Assembly: GCA_031292575.1 (NCBI GenBank)
Contig: JARLGX010000018.1
Span: 1-60,589, forward strand
Origin: Paludibacter sp.
Lineage (GTDB): Bacteria > Bacteroidota > Bacteroidia > Bacteroidales > Paludibacteraceae
DNA length: 60,589 nucleotides
Direction of reading: 5' to 3'
Shown here: positions 36,022 through 44,924 of the stretch, in pieces
Position numbering within the stretch: position 1 is the first letter of the stretch
How the letters are laid out: every line of letters starts with the position of its first letter
Program-made: the position numbers and the translations under genes
The notes under the pieces: model-generated
Seen by the model: only the letters and a program-made list of their open reading frames with translations
Told to the model about the DNA's origin: nothing
Databases searched by the model: none

Positions 36022-37242
36022 ATGACATATCAAACATATACCCTCCCAAACGGAATTCAAATCATACATAAACCAGATGTATCGGCAGTTACTTATTGCG
36101 GAATGGTTATAAACACCGGTTCACGCGATGAAACGGAAGATGAGCAGGGTATGGCACACTTTATAGAACACATGCTTTTTAAGGGTACTGAAAAACGTCG
36201 TTCGGGTCATATTATCAATCGGTTGGAGCATGTTGGCGGTGAGTTGAATGCTTATACGTCGAAAGAAGAAACAGTTGTTTATGCCATTGTGCTGAATGAG
36301 TATTTTGAACGGGCAATGGAACTGGTTTCCGACATTGTACTTCATTCCAATTTTCCACAAAAGGAAATTGACAAAGAAGTTGTTATCATTATTGATGAAA
36401 TTCAATCATACAACGACAGTCCCTCAGAATTAATTTTCGACGATTTTGAGGAGTTGCTTTTTGCAAACCACCCGATTGGACACAATATCCTTGGAAAAGC
36501 CGAATTACTTGAAAAATACAGTACCGATGATGCTGTTCGTTTTGTGCAGAAACAGTATAAACCTGAAGAAATGGTATTTTTCGTTTTGGGTGATTTGAAC
36601 TTCAAGCAATTAATTCGTTTATGCGAAAAGTATTTACAACTAGAGTCAACAGAATTAAAACCAAAAGAAAGAAACTCCCCAACAACGTATTTGCCAGTTC
36701 GTAAGGAAATCGACAAGAATACACATCAGGTTCATTTTATGGTGGGTAACCGGGCATACAATTTATATCATCCTGATCGGTTGGGCATGTATTTGTTGAA
36801 TAATATCCTGGGTGGTCCTGGCATGAATAGCTTGTTGAATCTTTCGCTTCGCGAAAAACATGGTTTGGTTTATAATGTTGAATCAAATTACCAACCATTT
36901 ACAGATTGCGGCATGTGGAGCGTTTATTTTGGTTGCGATACTGAAAATGCAGCCCGATGTGAACAATTGGTTTATGCCGAATTGCAGAAACTTCGCGAAC
37001 AGCCATTATCTGAAAACGCGTTGAAAAAGTACAAATTGCAACTTATGGGTCAAATGGCTATTTCTTCAGAGAATAAAGAGAATTTTTCGCTTAGTTTGGG
37101 AAAAAGTTTTTTGCGATATGGAAAAATTGAAGAATTAGATTCGGTGAAACTTCAGATAGAAGCTATAACAGCCGGAAAATTGCAGGAAATAGCCAATGAA
37201 ATGTTTCAACCCGCAGATTTATCTGTTTTGATTTATCGTTGA
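36022..37242 (+). CDS. M16-family zinc peptidase (PqqL/YmxG-like)
   Basis: This insulinase-family metallopeptidase starts at the ATG 36022 (TYQTYTLPNGIQIIHKPD follows Met). The inverted zinc motif HFIEH is at residues 46-50, followed by GTEKRRSGHIINRLE and VGGELNAYTSKEETVVYAIV. The distal Glu ligand lies in the helix about 75 residues later (EVVIIIDEI). The second, non-catalytic half includes GGPGMNSLLNLSLREKHGLVY. Length is 406 aa, as for single-chain bacterial members that dimerise. No signal peptide is present, so it is cytosolic. It heads a rightward run with an O-methyltransferase and later genes. Confidence 0.92.
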   Translation: MTYQTYTLPNGIQIIHKPDVSAVTYCGMVINTGSRDETEDEQGMAHFIEHMLFKGTEKRRSGHIINRLEHVGGELNAYTSKEETVVYAIVLNEYFERAMELVSDIVLHSNFPQKEIDKEVVIIIDEIQSYNDSPSELIFDDFEELLFANHPIGHNILGKAELLEKYSTDDAVRFVQKQYKPEEMVFFVLGDLNFKQLIRLCEKYLQLESTELKPKERNSPTTYLPVRKEIDKNTHQVHFMVGNRAYNLYHPDRLGMYLLNNILGGPGMNSLLNLSLREKHGLVYNVESNYQPFTDCGMWSVYFGCDTENAARCEQLVYAELQKLREQPLSENALKKYKLQLMGQMAISSENKENFSLSLGKSFLRYGKIEELDSVKLQIEAITAGKLQEIANEMFQPADLSVLIYR

Positions 37243-37324
37243 AAATTATTTATAACTTAATGGTAATAACTTTTTTACAACCGAATTTGTTGTTCATGGA
37301 TAACCTTTAATTTGAAACAAAACA

Positions 37325-37951
37325 ATGAATTTAGAAGATTATATAACAGCACATTCGGATGTTGAACCCGATTATCTGGCAAAATTAAACAGGGTAACAC
37401 ATTTACGAACTATTAATCCCCGCATGTTGTCAGGGCATTTCCAGGGGCGGGTGTTGGCCATGTTTTGTCACATGATTCAACCGAAAGTAGTTTTGGAACT
37501 TGGAACATTTACCGGATATTCTGCTTTGAGTATGGCTGAAGGAATGCCCGAAGAGGGGATTTTACATACCATCGATTGTGATGATGAGTTGGAAGACTTT
37601 CTGAACGATACATTTGCAAATTCGGAGCATGGGCATAAAATAAAACTCCACATTGGGGATGCACTTACTGAGATTGGAAAATTGAATGAAACGTTGGATT
37701 TGGTTTTTATAGATGCCGATAAACGGGAATACCTGGCTTATTACGAAGCTGTTTTGCCAAAAGTCAGAAAAGGTGGTTTTATTCTGACTGATAATACACT
37801 TTGGGACGAAAAAGTGCTTAAACCGGTTGATCCGAAAGATAAAGACACTGTTGCAATTATGCAGTTTAATGATTTCATTGCTGCTGACAATCGGATTGAG
37901 AAAGTTTTATTGCCTATTAGGGATGGACTGACGTTAATAAGGAAAAAATAG
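37325..37951 (+). CDS. Class I SAM-dependent O-methyltransferase
   Basis: This 208-aa cytosolic methyltransferase is of the catechol O-methyltransferase-like (Methyltransf_3) family. The SAM-binding loop LELGTFTGYSALSMAEG lies near 60-76, the acidic end of strand two is in IDCDDEL, and the metal-binding FIDADKREYLAYYEA lies at about 127-141. DNTLW completes the Mg2+ site. The family methylates small catechol-like molecules. The physiological substrate is unknown. It follows the M16 gene by 82 bases. Confidence 0.92.
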   Translation: MNLEDYITAHSDVEPDYLAKLNRVTHLRTINPRMLSGHFQGRVLAMFCHMIQPKVVLELGTFTGYSALSMAEGMPEEGILHTIDCDDELEDFLNDTFANSEHGHKIKLHIGDALTEIGKLNETLDLVFIDADKREYLAYYEAVLPKVRKGGFILTDNTLWDEKVLKPVDPKDKDTVAIMQFNDFIAADNRIEKVLLPIRDGLTLIRKK

Positions 37952-37954
37952 TAG

Positions 37955-38068
37955 AATGTGCCAATATGCTAATGTGTCAATTCGGAAATGATAATTGCAT
38001 TTTAAAATTTAGAATAATAAGTCAGAATATTGAATTGGCACATTTAATTATTAGGAAATTAGCACATT
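37955..38068. repeat. Imperfect inverted repeat of a CACATT/AATGTG motif
   Basis: The left part (37955-37982) contains AATGTGCCAATATGCTAATG and TGTCAATT. The right part (38033-38068) contains AATTGGCACATTTAATTATT and ATTAGCACATT. They are inverted relative to each other, with copies of the short unit 'gCACATT' or its complement four times. Such CACATT-rich tracts are common between Bacteroidetes genes. No gene is present in the 123-base gap. Confidence 0.55.
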
Positions 38069-38074
38069 GAATAT

Positions 38075-38485
38075 ATGTATATATTTGAATTAGAATTAAA
38101 AGTACGCGATTATGAGTGCGATATACAGGGAATTGTAAATAATTCGGTGTATCAGAATTATCTTGAACATACGCGTCATGAGTTTTTGGAAGAAAACAAT
38201 ATCAGTTTTGCTGAATTGCACAACAAAGGTGTTGATGCCATGGTTTCGAGTATTGAAATAGCTTATAAAACGCCTTTACGACCAGGCGATAGCTTTATTT
38301 CAAAACTTTACGTAACCAAAGAAGGAGTCCGCTATATTTTTCAGCAGGCTATTTTTCGTAAAGCCGATAACAAACTGGCAATTAAAGCTAAAGTTCATGC
38401 CGTGGTGGTAATTGATGGTAAATTGGTGAGTTCACTTCCAGAGTTTGATGAGTTAGTTGTACGAAGTGAAGTTAAGCCTGAGTAA
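38075..38485 (+). CDS. 4HBT-family acyl-CoA thioesterase (YbgC-like)
   Basis: This 136-aa hot-dog-fold protein has the YbgC/4-hydroxybenzoyl-CoA thioesterase pattern: VRDYECDIQGIVNNSVYQNY, with the usual catalytic Asp in the D-x-x-G-x-V-x-x-x-x-Y motif, then LEHTRHEFLEE and IEIAYKTPLRPGDSF. It should hydrolyse acyl-CoA thioesters in the cytosol; the chain specificity is unknown. It lies between the O-methyltransferase and a degraded REPIN-like element. Confidence 0.9.
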   Translation: MYIFELELKVRDYECDIQGIVNNSVYQNYLEHTRHEFLEENNISFAELHNKGVDAMVSSIEIAYKTPLRPGDSFISKLYVTKEGVRYIFQQAIFRKADNKLAIKAKVHAVVVIDGKLVSSLPEFDELVVRSEVKPE

Positions 38486-38509
38486 ACTATTTTACTAAGA
38501 TGCTTGTTT

Positions 38510-38611
38510 AACCCCCGAACCCCTGAAGAGGAGTTTGGCTGGTTCATTATTTAAGAACTAAATTTGATAATAATTATAATTTTGCAAATACTCTTTTTCC
38601 CTTTAGGGGGG
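38510..38611. repeat. Degraded REPIN-like paired repeat (copy 3)
   Basis: The left arm at about 38510-38540 contains ACCCCCGAACCCCTGAAGAG and GAGTTTGGCT, a mutated version of the arms at 78-187 and 9484-9586. The right arm, CCCTTTAGGGGGGG at 38599-38612, is inverted but truncated. The spacing (about 58 bases) is the same as in the two better copies. It lies in the 142-base gap before the SufT-like gene. Confidence 0.5.
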
Positions 38612-38627
38612 GTAACATATAAATTTT

Positions 38628-38942
38628 ATGAATGAATTTTTAGAAACTGAAGAAAAAATTGTTCGAATGCTTAAGACGGTGTTCGACCCGGAAATACCGG
38701 TAAATATATATGATTTGGGATTGATTTATAAAATTGATCTGGCTGATGATGGACAACTTACGTTAGATATGACTTTGACTGCTCCAAATTGTCCTGCGGT
38801 TGACTTTATTGTGGAAGATGTACGAATGAAAGTGGGAAGTGTGGAAGGAGTAACAACCGTGGATGTGAATATCGTTTACGATCCGGCCTGGGATAAAAGT
38901 ATGATGAGCGAAGAAGCACAGCTGGAACTGGGATTCCTATAA
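38628..38942 (+). CDS. SufT-like MIP18/DUF59 iron-sulfur carrier protein
   Basis: This 104-aa protein of the MIP18 (DUF59) family helps Fe-S cluster maturation in several bacteria. It shows VFDPEIPVNIYDLGLIYKID near 18-37, the conserved cysteine motif TLTAPNCPAVDFI at about 58-70, and the C-terminal DPAWDKSMMSEEAQLELGFL. The suf desulfurase genes are elsewhere in this window (44989-46729), so it is not in a suf operon here. LpxH follows after only 14 bases, implying co-transcription. Confidence 0.9.
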   Translation: MNEFLETEEKIVRMLKTVFDPEIPVNIYDLGLIYKIDLADDGQLTLDMTLTAPNCPAVDFIVEDVRMKVGSVEGVTTVDVNIVYDPAWDKSMMSEEAQLELGFL

Positions 38943-38956
38943 ACTACCAATTAATT

Positions 38957-39715
38957 ATGGTTTACTTTCTTTCTGATGCCCATTTAGGGTCATTACTTGT
39001 AAAAGATAAGCGGGCTCACGAAAAGAAGCTGGTGGCATGGCTTGATAGTGTAAAACACGATGCGAAAGTTATATACCTCGTTGGGGATATATTTGATTTT
39101 TGGTTCGAATATAAAACTGTTGTTCCAAAGGGTTTCGTGCGTTTTTTGGGTAAGGTTGCGGAGTTAATTGATTCAGGCATTGAAATCCATTTTTTTATTG
39201 GTAATCACGATATTTGGACTTTTGGATATTTAGAAAAGGAAGTTGGTCTAATTGTTCACAAAGAGCCTTTTTTGGTTCAACACGGTTCTAAAAAGTTTTA
39301 CATAGCACATGGCGACGGAATTTCTGTCGACGATCATGGATTTAAATTTATCCGTAAGATTTTCCATAGTAATACAGCTCAAAAATTATTCCGCTTACTT
39401 CCTGCGCAGTTAGGACAAGAGTTTGGCTATAACTGGTCGAAAAATAACAGGTTAAAACATCAGGCTTATGATAATAAATACCTGGGCGAAGATAAAGAAG
39501 CATTGGTACTCTTTGCAAAAAAATATGTTGAAACCCATGATGTTGATTTTGTGATTTTTGGACATCGGCATATAGCGCTGGATTTACAACTTAAAAATCA
39601 AAAACGGGTGGCAATTTTGGGCGATTTTGTAAGTGCATTCACTTATGGAGTATTTGATGGAGAAAATTTCAGGTTGGAATACTTTGACAATCCTTCAGTT
39701 ATCAATCATCAATGA
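38957..39715 (+). CDS. lpxH: UDP-2,3-diacylglucosamine diphosphatase
   Basis: This lipid A biosynthesis enzyme cleaves UDP-2,3-diacylglucosamine to lipid X at the inner membrane face. Calcineurin-fold metal motifs are intact: FLSDAHLGS, GDIFDFWFEY, GNHDIW, IAHGDG and FGHRHIA. FDFWFEY and the length (252 aa) are typical of the LpxH group in Bacteroidetes. It is the last gene of the rightward run begun at 36022. Confidence 0.92.
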   Translation: MVYFLSDAHLGSLLVKDKRAHEKKLVAWLDSVKHDAKVIYLVGDIFDFWFEYKTVVPKGFVRFLGKVAELIDSGIEIHFFIGNHDIWTFGYLEKEVGLIVHKEPFLVQHGSKKFYIAHGDGISVDDHGFKFIRKIFHSNTAQKLFRLLPAQLGQEFGYNWSKNNRLKHQAYDNKYLGEDKEALVLFAKKYVETHDVDFVIFGHRHIALDLQLKNQKRVAILGDFVSAFTYGVFDGENFRLEYFDNPSVINHQ

Positions 39716-39796
39716 TTGGTTCGTAAGGTTAACTTCTGGTTTGTATATTGACAAAGTTGTAAATTTCGGATATGTTTGATTTGTAATTTCCCCCAT

Positions 39797-39817
39797 ATTT
39801 CCCCAAAGTGGGGAAAT
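39797..39817. repeat. Short palindrome with four-base C/G blocks
   Basis: ATTTCCCCAAAGTGGGGAAA at 39797-39816 is a near-perfect palindrome. It is nested between TTTCCCCCATA (39787-39797) and TTATGGGGAAA (39832-39842), which also pair. It resembles the other C/G-block repeats of the window but is shorter. A further weak stem, TTGATAAATA (39878-39887) with TATTTATCAA (39911-39920), reaches into the end of the outer-membrane gene. Confidence 0.45.
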
Positions 39818-39909
39818 AGGAAATCTTCAATTTATGGGGAAAAAGTATTTTCTGACTCTGCCCATGTAGGTTTGTTGTTGATAAATAATTTCAATAATTA
39901 TCTATATTC

Positions 39910-42003
39910 TTATTTATCAAACTTTATAATACCTGCATCTTTGTCGCTATTACTCATTCGCTTTTCTTTGGCAGCAGACTGATGGCCGAACTCGAAATTG
40001 TAATTAATCCTTATTGCAACCATTTGTCCTGCTTCTTTAGTATACGTCCAAGCTGTATATGGGGCTATATTACTCAACCGTTCAATTCCTGTCTTATAAT
40101 TATTCGTGAACGGGAACAGCATACCCAATCCCAACTGAAGTCGTTTATGAGTCCAGGTAGCCATCAGTGCTGTTTGATTTTCACCTTTGAATATCGTCTC
40201 TCCCATAAGAATATTCTTATTTTTACTAAACTGCCCCAATAAAGCAAATTCGTTATAATTCAACATAAACTGTGCATTATAGAAGAAGTTGTTATACGTG
40301 TGCGTATATGTTTTTCCATTGCTCCAATAGCGAGTAAACCCTCCTTCCGTACTTAACGTTAGAAAATTTTTCAAACCAAATACAGTTAAGCCTCGAAAAA
40401 CAATTGCAGGATAAATCTCTAATGATTGGTATGATTTCTGATTTTCTTCCATGATGATAAGCTTATTCCCTTCTGCAAACACAGACTCCATAATGCAATT
40501 GTCTCTGTAAGAATGATTAACATTAAACATTACTATCATACTGTTTTTACTGAATGAATAGTTTAAGTTATTGTTAAATACATTGTATGTTTTCAGCAAT
40601 GGATTACCCCTTATTATCTGTATTGAATCTATAGCTTGCTCTACATTGGTCAGACTACTTAATGATGGCATTTGAGGGTCAGTATTGAATCGGTAACTTA
40701 TATATCCATCTTTATGCGGCGAAAATGCTAATTTTACTGTCGGTGAAATTGTGTAATAAACATGGCTTTGACCTCCCTCCTCGAAATAAAAACGAGTAAG
40801 TCCTGCGCTGACATCATAACTCAATGTCTTCAACCTTCCCTGCAGTTCAACAAAAGCTGAAGACCGATTTTGAAACATATCAGCTGTAATTGGATTTGTT
40901 CCTACATACTTGTTCTCAGCTTTCATTTGATAATACCTAATACCTGCACTCAACACATTCTTCTCGAATTTTTTGTCGTAGATGGCTTCACCAATAATGG
41001 AACTTTTTTTACCATCAACATTAGAGGTGATGTCTGTGATTGAAACTCCATTTATGGTTGTTTCTTCGTAAGAACGCTTGTTATTTGTATTAATAAGAGT
41101 GCCTGTAAGATTGAGTGTTAGCGTTTGTTGTTTTGGTAATATGTGCTGAAAATACAAGTCTAATGCCGGAGAGTAGCTGCTACTGCTACTCCGCAGTTTC
41201 GACATTATATAGTTATCCGTGTTTGAAAGATTGAATATCTTATTGCTTGCATCTTGATGAGGGGCTGAATGAATACTATTCCTCAATACGGCATTAAATG
41301 TGTATTTTTCTGAATTGCTATAGTTGTAAGACAAGTCAATATTTTGATCTGTCCAGCTGTTGCGGTCGTTTATTCCTTCTTGAATCCGGTTAATTGTTTC
41401 ATTTGGTAGATAAAAAGTTTCAGTTTTATCCGTCCTATTCTGTTTTACGCCACGATATCCTAAACCATAGTTCAGCCCCCATTGCGATTTTCCCTGATTA
41501 TATTTCAGAGCTACAGCATTATCTCCAAAAAGGACATTAGGTGAATTGGTTGTTTGCATATTAATAAGTCCGCCGGTATCTCGATGTCTAACTATAATAT
41601 CCAAGACCGCACCAAGATTATTATCTCCATACCTTTCTCCCGGGTTTTCTATCATTTCGATGCGAATGATATCTTTTGGAAGCAATGCAGCGACCTCATT
41701 TATCGTAGCTTTGATATGATTAATTCTAAGTTGCACACCGCCTCCATTAGCCATAATATCCTTGCTTACAGGATTTACGTTCAGGTGTGGGATTGCCATG
41801 TTGAACATAAGATCAAAAGGATTGTATGCATTTTTTAAAGCCGTTTTTGTGGGTATGATTAGCATACGATCAACTTTATGGATAATACTTGCTCCTTTTA
41901 CTTCTACATCTTGAAGTTGGATTACTTTGACAGAATCTGTTTTCTGTGCCTGTACAGAAAGGGTTATTGTTATTGCTATGAAGATAGTTAATGCCTTTTT
42001 CAT
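39910..42003 (-). CDS. Outer-membrane beta-barrel protein (TonB-receptor-like, PF14905 type)
   Basis: The start at 42003 (KKALTIFIAITITLSVQAQ follows Met) gives a proper signal peptide and leaves four bases after the upstream lipoprotein stop. The upstream alternative overlaps that gene. The 697-aa protein has a plug-like region (LQDVEVKGASIIHKVDRM to GLINMQT) and a large barrel region with many aromatic strands, ending ...IRINYNFEFGHQS. This fits the 'outer membrane beta-barrel family protein' group. The usual N-terminal carboxypeptidase-regulatory-like domain is absent. A transport role is not proven. It forms an operon with the small lipoprotein gene upstream. Confidence 0.85.
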   Translation of the reverse strand: MKKALTIFIAITITLSVQAQKTDSVKVIQLQDVEVKGASIIHKVDRMLIIPTKTALKNAYNPFDLMFNMAIPHLNVNPVSKDIMANGGGVQLRINHIKATINEVAALLPKDIIRIEMIENPGERYGDNNLGAVLDIIVRHRDTGGLINMQTTNSPNVLFGDNAVALKYNQGKSQWGLNYGLGYRGVKQNRTDKTETFYLPNETINRIQEGINDRNSWTDQNIDLSYNYSNSEKYTFNAVLRNSIHSAPHQDASNKIFNLSNTDNYIMSKLRSSSSSYSPALDLYFQHILPKQQTLTLNLTGTLINTNNKRSYEETTINGVSITDITSNVDGKKSSIIGEAIYDKKFEKNVLSAGIRYYQMKAENKYVGTNPITADMFQNRSSAFVELQGRLKTLSYDVSAGLTRFYFEEGGQSHVYYTISPTVKLAFSPHKDGYISYRFNTDPQMPSLSSLTNVEQAIDSIQIIRGNPLLKTYNVFNNNLNYSFSKNSMIVMFNVNHSYRDNCIMESVFAEGNKLIIMEENQKSYQSLEIYPAIVFRGLTVFGLKNFLTLSTEGGFTRYWSNGKTYTHTYNNFFYNAQFMLNYNEFALLGQFSKNKNILMGETIFKGENQTALMATWTHKRLQLGLGMLFPFTNNYKTGIERLSNIAPYTAWTYTKEAGQMVAIRINYNFEFGHQSAAKEKRMSNSDKDAGIIKFDK

Positions 42004-42007
42004 GTTT

Positions 42008-42349
42008 CTATTTATTTGTGTCATTTTGATAGTTAATACTCTCCGAAATGTTATATACAGAATCGCAATGTTCAGACATTATTAAGTAAAGAGTTTTACT
42101 GTCTGATTCGCCATGGCTTGATTTAATTCTATATTTTACCTCAGCGCACTTACATTCCCGACCATTAAAATCACGAGAAAGTTTTCTCTCAATATACCCC
42201 CAGTTCATTGTTTCTCCTGCATTGAGTTTGCTCTCCACATAATTCGTGGCAGCTAATCTAATTTTCCACTGATCACTTCCAGGCATCAACGTACAAGACG
42301 TAATACTAATGGTTGCTAAAGCAATCAGAAATACTGTTTTCTTTTTCAT
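42008..42349 (-). CDS. Small lipoprotein of unknown function
   Basis: I do not recognise a family. The 113-aa product has a lipoprotein signal, KKKTVFLIALATISITSC, with Cys19 lipidated. A mature part of about 95 residues contains two more Cys (ECKCAEVKY) and a C-terminal MSEHCDSVYN. Three cysteines in the mature domain could form a disulfide in the periplasm. It is four bases upstream of the outer-membrane gene, so the two are co-translated. A -7-like box lies upstream at 42386-42379. Confidence 0.78.
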   Translation of the reverse strand: MKKKTVFLIALATISITSCTLMPGSDQWKIRLAATNYVESKLNAGETMNWGYIERKLSRDFNGRECKCAEVKYRIKSSHGESDSKTLYLIMSEHCDSVYNISESINYQNDTNK

Positions 42350-42378
42350 AAGACATTATTTTGTTATAAGTTTTGATG

Positions 42379-42386
42379 CAAATGTA
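42379..42386 (-). promoter_or_regulatory. Possible -7 box of the lipoprotein/outer-membrane operon
   Basis: TACATTTG on the minus strand fits TAnnTTTG; no TTTG lies at the -33 distance. Absence of a good -33 element would be compatible with activator dependence, which is a guess. Confidence 0.45.
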
Positions 42387-42668
42387 GTGTGAAAAGCACC
42401 CTTAAGCCTACTAAATCCTTAAGAAAAAAGTCTTAATCGCTCTTTCCAATAATTTAATAATCAGAGCATTATAAAACAAAAGTCTAAATAGGTCAATCGA
42501 CTATCTAAATCTGTTATAATTCACAAATAAAATGATAATCGGATTGTTAGGAACGAAGGGATAGAGAGAAAAATACAAAACGAAAAAATAAATCAGGGAA
42601 GGGCTTGGAGCTAAAAATCAAGTAGTGAGAAAGGTTCATTTTAAGCCTATATAGCAATTAATGATTAT

Positions 42669-42705
42669 GCACAAACATTGCGGTATAAAACCGCATTGTT
42701 TGTGC
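42669..42705 (-). terminator. Hairpin downstream of the TPR-HTH regulator gene
   Basis: GCACAAACATTGCGG (42669-42683) pairs with CCGCATTGTTTGTGC (42691-42705), with one T:T mismatch. It is not followed by a clear T-run on the minus strand. It probably separates the regulator from the lipoprotein operon. The rest of the gap at 42350-42778 shows no gene. Confidence 0.5.
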
Positions 42706-42778
42706 GTAATGCAACAAGTTTAGTTGTTTGTTTTAAAGATATTATTTTAGAAAGTAATTAATGCGTATTTCCAACACT

Positions 42779-44491
42779 TCAAATTCGTCTTAAATCATTA
42801 AGAAAAACAACTATATCTTGCTTTTCATTAGCGTTAATTTTCTTTCTGATGGAAGTTTTTCTTACATAAATAGTGGCATCCGATTGTTGTGTCAAAATTC
42901 CTATTTCTTTCGTTGAGAAGTTTGCACACAACAGACAACAGATGTTAATTTCCTTAGTAGTCATTTCTGCTCCGAATTTTTCTTTTATATACGTATAGAA
43001 GTTATCATAAAGGGAATCTATGATCGGATAAATTTCAGACCATGACAGTAACTCATTCATTGATATTTTTCCTTCACTTATGGCAGCAATGCGCTTCAAC
43101 ATTGCCTGATTTTGGTTGGTTGGAGTACTTGCCATAAGTTTGAATATACCAAGTTGCTTTATTAATATTTGTTTGAAAAAAGCGCTATTGGGGACTTGTG
43201 TGGTTTCGGCTTTTGAAGCATTGGCAGTTTCTTCAACAAGGCGAGTAAGAACGTCCTTTCGTTCTTCAACTTCAGCTAAATGAACATAGTGATTGTGTAT
43301 ATAAATATAAATGCCGACGCCAATTAATATTATTGCTAAAATTAAGCTAACCAGGTACCACCATAATCTGTTTCGTTCCAAGTGCAATTGATAGTTTATT
43401 GTCTGCAATTGTTGTTTGTCTTCCAATTGTTTTAGATTCAACTTATTCCGCTTCAACATATCATTTGTAATAGAATCGAGATATCTGCTGAAAGGTGCCA
43501 CTGACACCATTTTTCCAGAATTATAGTCAATCAGATATTTCAACATTTCCAAAGAACCTTTTCGTGCAAAGTCTGTATAACCTTTCCCTTGAAGTTTCTT
43601 CTCGCTTTCAGCGGCATTGTTGAGACAAATACGAGCCAAATCAAGCTTGTGCAGATTAAGATAATTTTCTGCCATACTCATTTGTATAGCAGACAAACTC
43701 CCTATTTCAGGGTTTAGTTTTTTTATTTTGTTCAATAAATCATTACTTTCAATATATTTGTGGTCACCCGAAAGACTTCCCGAATAGTTTCTCAAATACT
43801 CGCAGGCGGTAGCTGTGTCGCCCAAATTAAGTACCATATCAATACTCTTCTTGTAATACTCTTCGTATGAATGATCTCCTGATAGGGACAAGTATAGCCC
43901 CAAGGTGTACAAAAGGTGTGAATATTGGCTTGAGTTATTTTTGTCTGAAAGTTTCAATACTTCCTTAATGGTAACAACCGTATTTTTGTAGTCTCTTTTG
44001 CTATTGAAATATTCAGCTTTGGCATTAAGAAAGTTTATCATCTTGGTTGTGTCTTTCCACAATTCAGCCTTTTTGTAACCGCTATCAAGAGTAGCTATAA
44101 CTTCGTTGCTTTTATTTGTCCAATAGAGGTAGGATGCCATAAGTAAGTAACTATCAACTATTTTTGTTTTATCTCCATTTTTTCTGTAATAATCCACAGC
44201 TTCAGGCAGTAGAGATTCTTCTGCAAGCGATTCTCCCAACACTTGAAGACTTTTTGCCTTGTTCCAAACAAAGTGCATCTTTTCATCATGCGAAAAATTA
44301 TTGTCCAAACCGATTGAATCCAAAAGTCGCAGGGCTATAGCGGGTCTTTCTCTTAATAGTGTATCTGTAGCATAAAGAATTTTTTCATTGCTTTCCTTTA
44401 CGCAACCTGTTATAGTTATAGCTAATACAATAATTATCAATATGAATTTTGCATTGATTAATGATGGTGTTAGTTGGCTTGGGCTTTTCAT
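42779..44491 (-). CDS. Membrane-spanning TPR lipoprotein with C-terminal LuxR-like HTH
   Basis: This 570-aa protein has a lipoprotein-type or uncleaved signal anchor (FILIIIVLAITITGC, Cys30). An alpha-helical TPR-like region occupies about 35-345 (ATDTLLRERPAIALRLLDSI is its first recognisable unit). A transmembrane helix lies near 373-395 (WWYLVSLILAIILIGVGIYI). The cytosolic part ends in a LuxR/GerE-like HTH, near 512-570: TTKEINICCLLCANFSTKEI, GILTQQSDATIYVRKTSIRK. Such proteins are common in Bacteroidetes and are thought to transduce a periplasmic signal straight to DNA. Its target is unknown; the lipoprotein and outer-membrane genes just downstream are candidates by proximity only. It is expressed from a consensus promoter with a 190-base leader. 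Confidence 0.85.
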   Translation of the reverse strand: MKSPSQLTPSLINAKFILIIIVLAITITGCVKESNEKILYATDTLLRERPAIALRLLDSIGLDNNFSHDEKMHFVWNKAKSLQVLGESLAEESLLPEAVDYYRKNGDKTKIVDSYLLMASYLYWTNKSNEVIATLDSGYKKAELWKDTTKMINFLNAKAEYFNSKRDYKNTVVTIKEVLKLSDKNNSSQYSHLLYTLGLYLSLSGDHSYEEYYKKSIDMVLNLGDTATACEYLRNYSGSLSGDHKYIESNDLLNKIKKLNPEIGSLSAIQMSMAENYLNLHKLDLARICLNNAAESEKKLQGKGYTDFARKGSLEMLKYLIDYNSGKMVSVAPFSRYLDSITNDMLKRNKLNLKQLEDKQQLQTINYQLHLERNRLWWYLVSLILAIILIGVGIYIYIHNHYVHLAEVEERKDVLTRLVEETANASKAETTQVPNSAFFKQILIKQLGIFKLMASTPTNQNQAMLKRIAAISEGKISMNELLSWSEIYPIIDSLYDNFYTYIKEKFGAEMTTKEINICCLLCANFSTKEIGILTQQSDATIYVRKTSIRKKINANEKQDIVVFLNDLRRI

Positions 44492-44691
44492 ATACTTATA
44501 TTCAGTGGTATGATTATTATCTTTTTAAAGGTCTTCCAATTTGTTGAACAGATTTCGCAGCAAGTTAAGATGTTTTTTTATTGCTTTCTTCTGATTGATT
44601 TATGTTGCTTGTGAATAGGACTCTGTAAAACAAGGATTAAAGTGGAATATTCATGGTTGTAAAAATAAAAGTAACCGTCCAAACCATTTCA

Positions 44692-44722
44692 CAAAGATAA
44701 ACAGTTTTTATAAACATTCAAA
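44692..44722 (-). promoter_or_regulatory. Consensus promoter of the TPR-HTH regulator
   Basis: On the minus strand TTTG (44722-44719), 19 bases, TATCTTTG (44699-44692): a perfect match to the Bacteroidetes consensus. The transcript would start near 44685, giving an untranslated leader of about 193 bases before the ATG at 44491. The 497-base gap at 44492-44988 contains only this, a + strand TATCTTTG at 44845-44852, and the sufE terminator. Confidence 0.8.
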
Positions 44723-44924
44723 TTGATGTACTTATATTTTACGCTACACCACAGACGTTTGATAAAATTTTTTAGAAAACATTTTAGAGCTGAGCATTGT
44801 CGAAGTCAGTAAATATTTTCTTTTTACTAATTCTTCAAAAATTGTATCTTTGACTTTATAAACAACTTTTGGTAGGGTTATCAGAACAACAAGTACGTTG
44901 TGTTTCTAGTTTCTTTTGTAAGCA

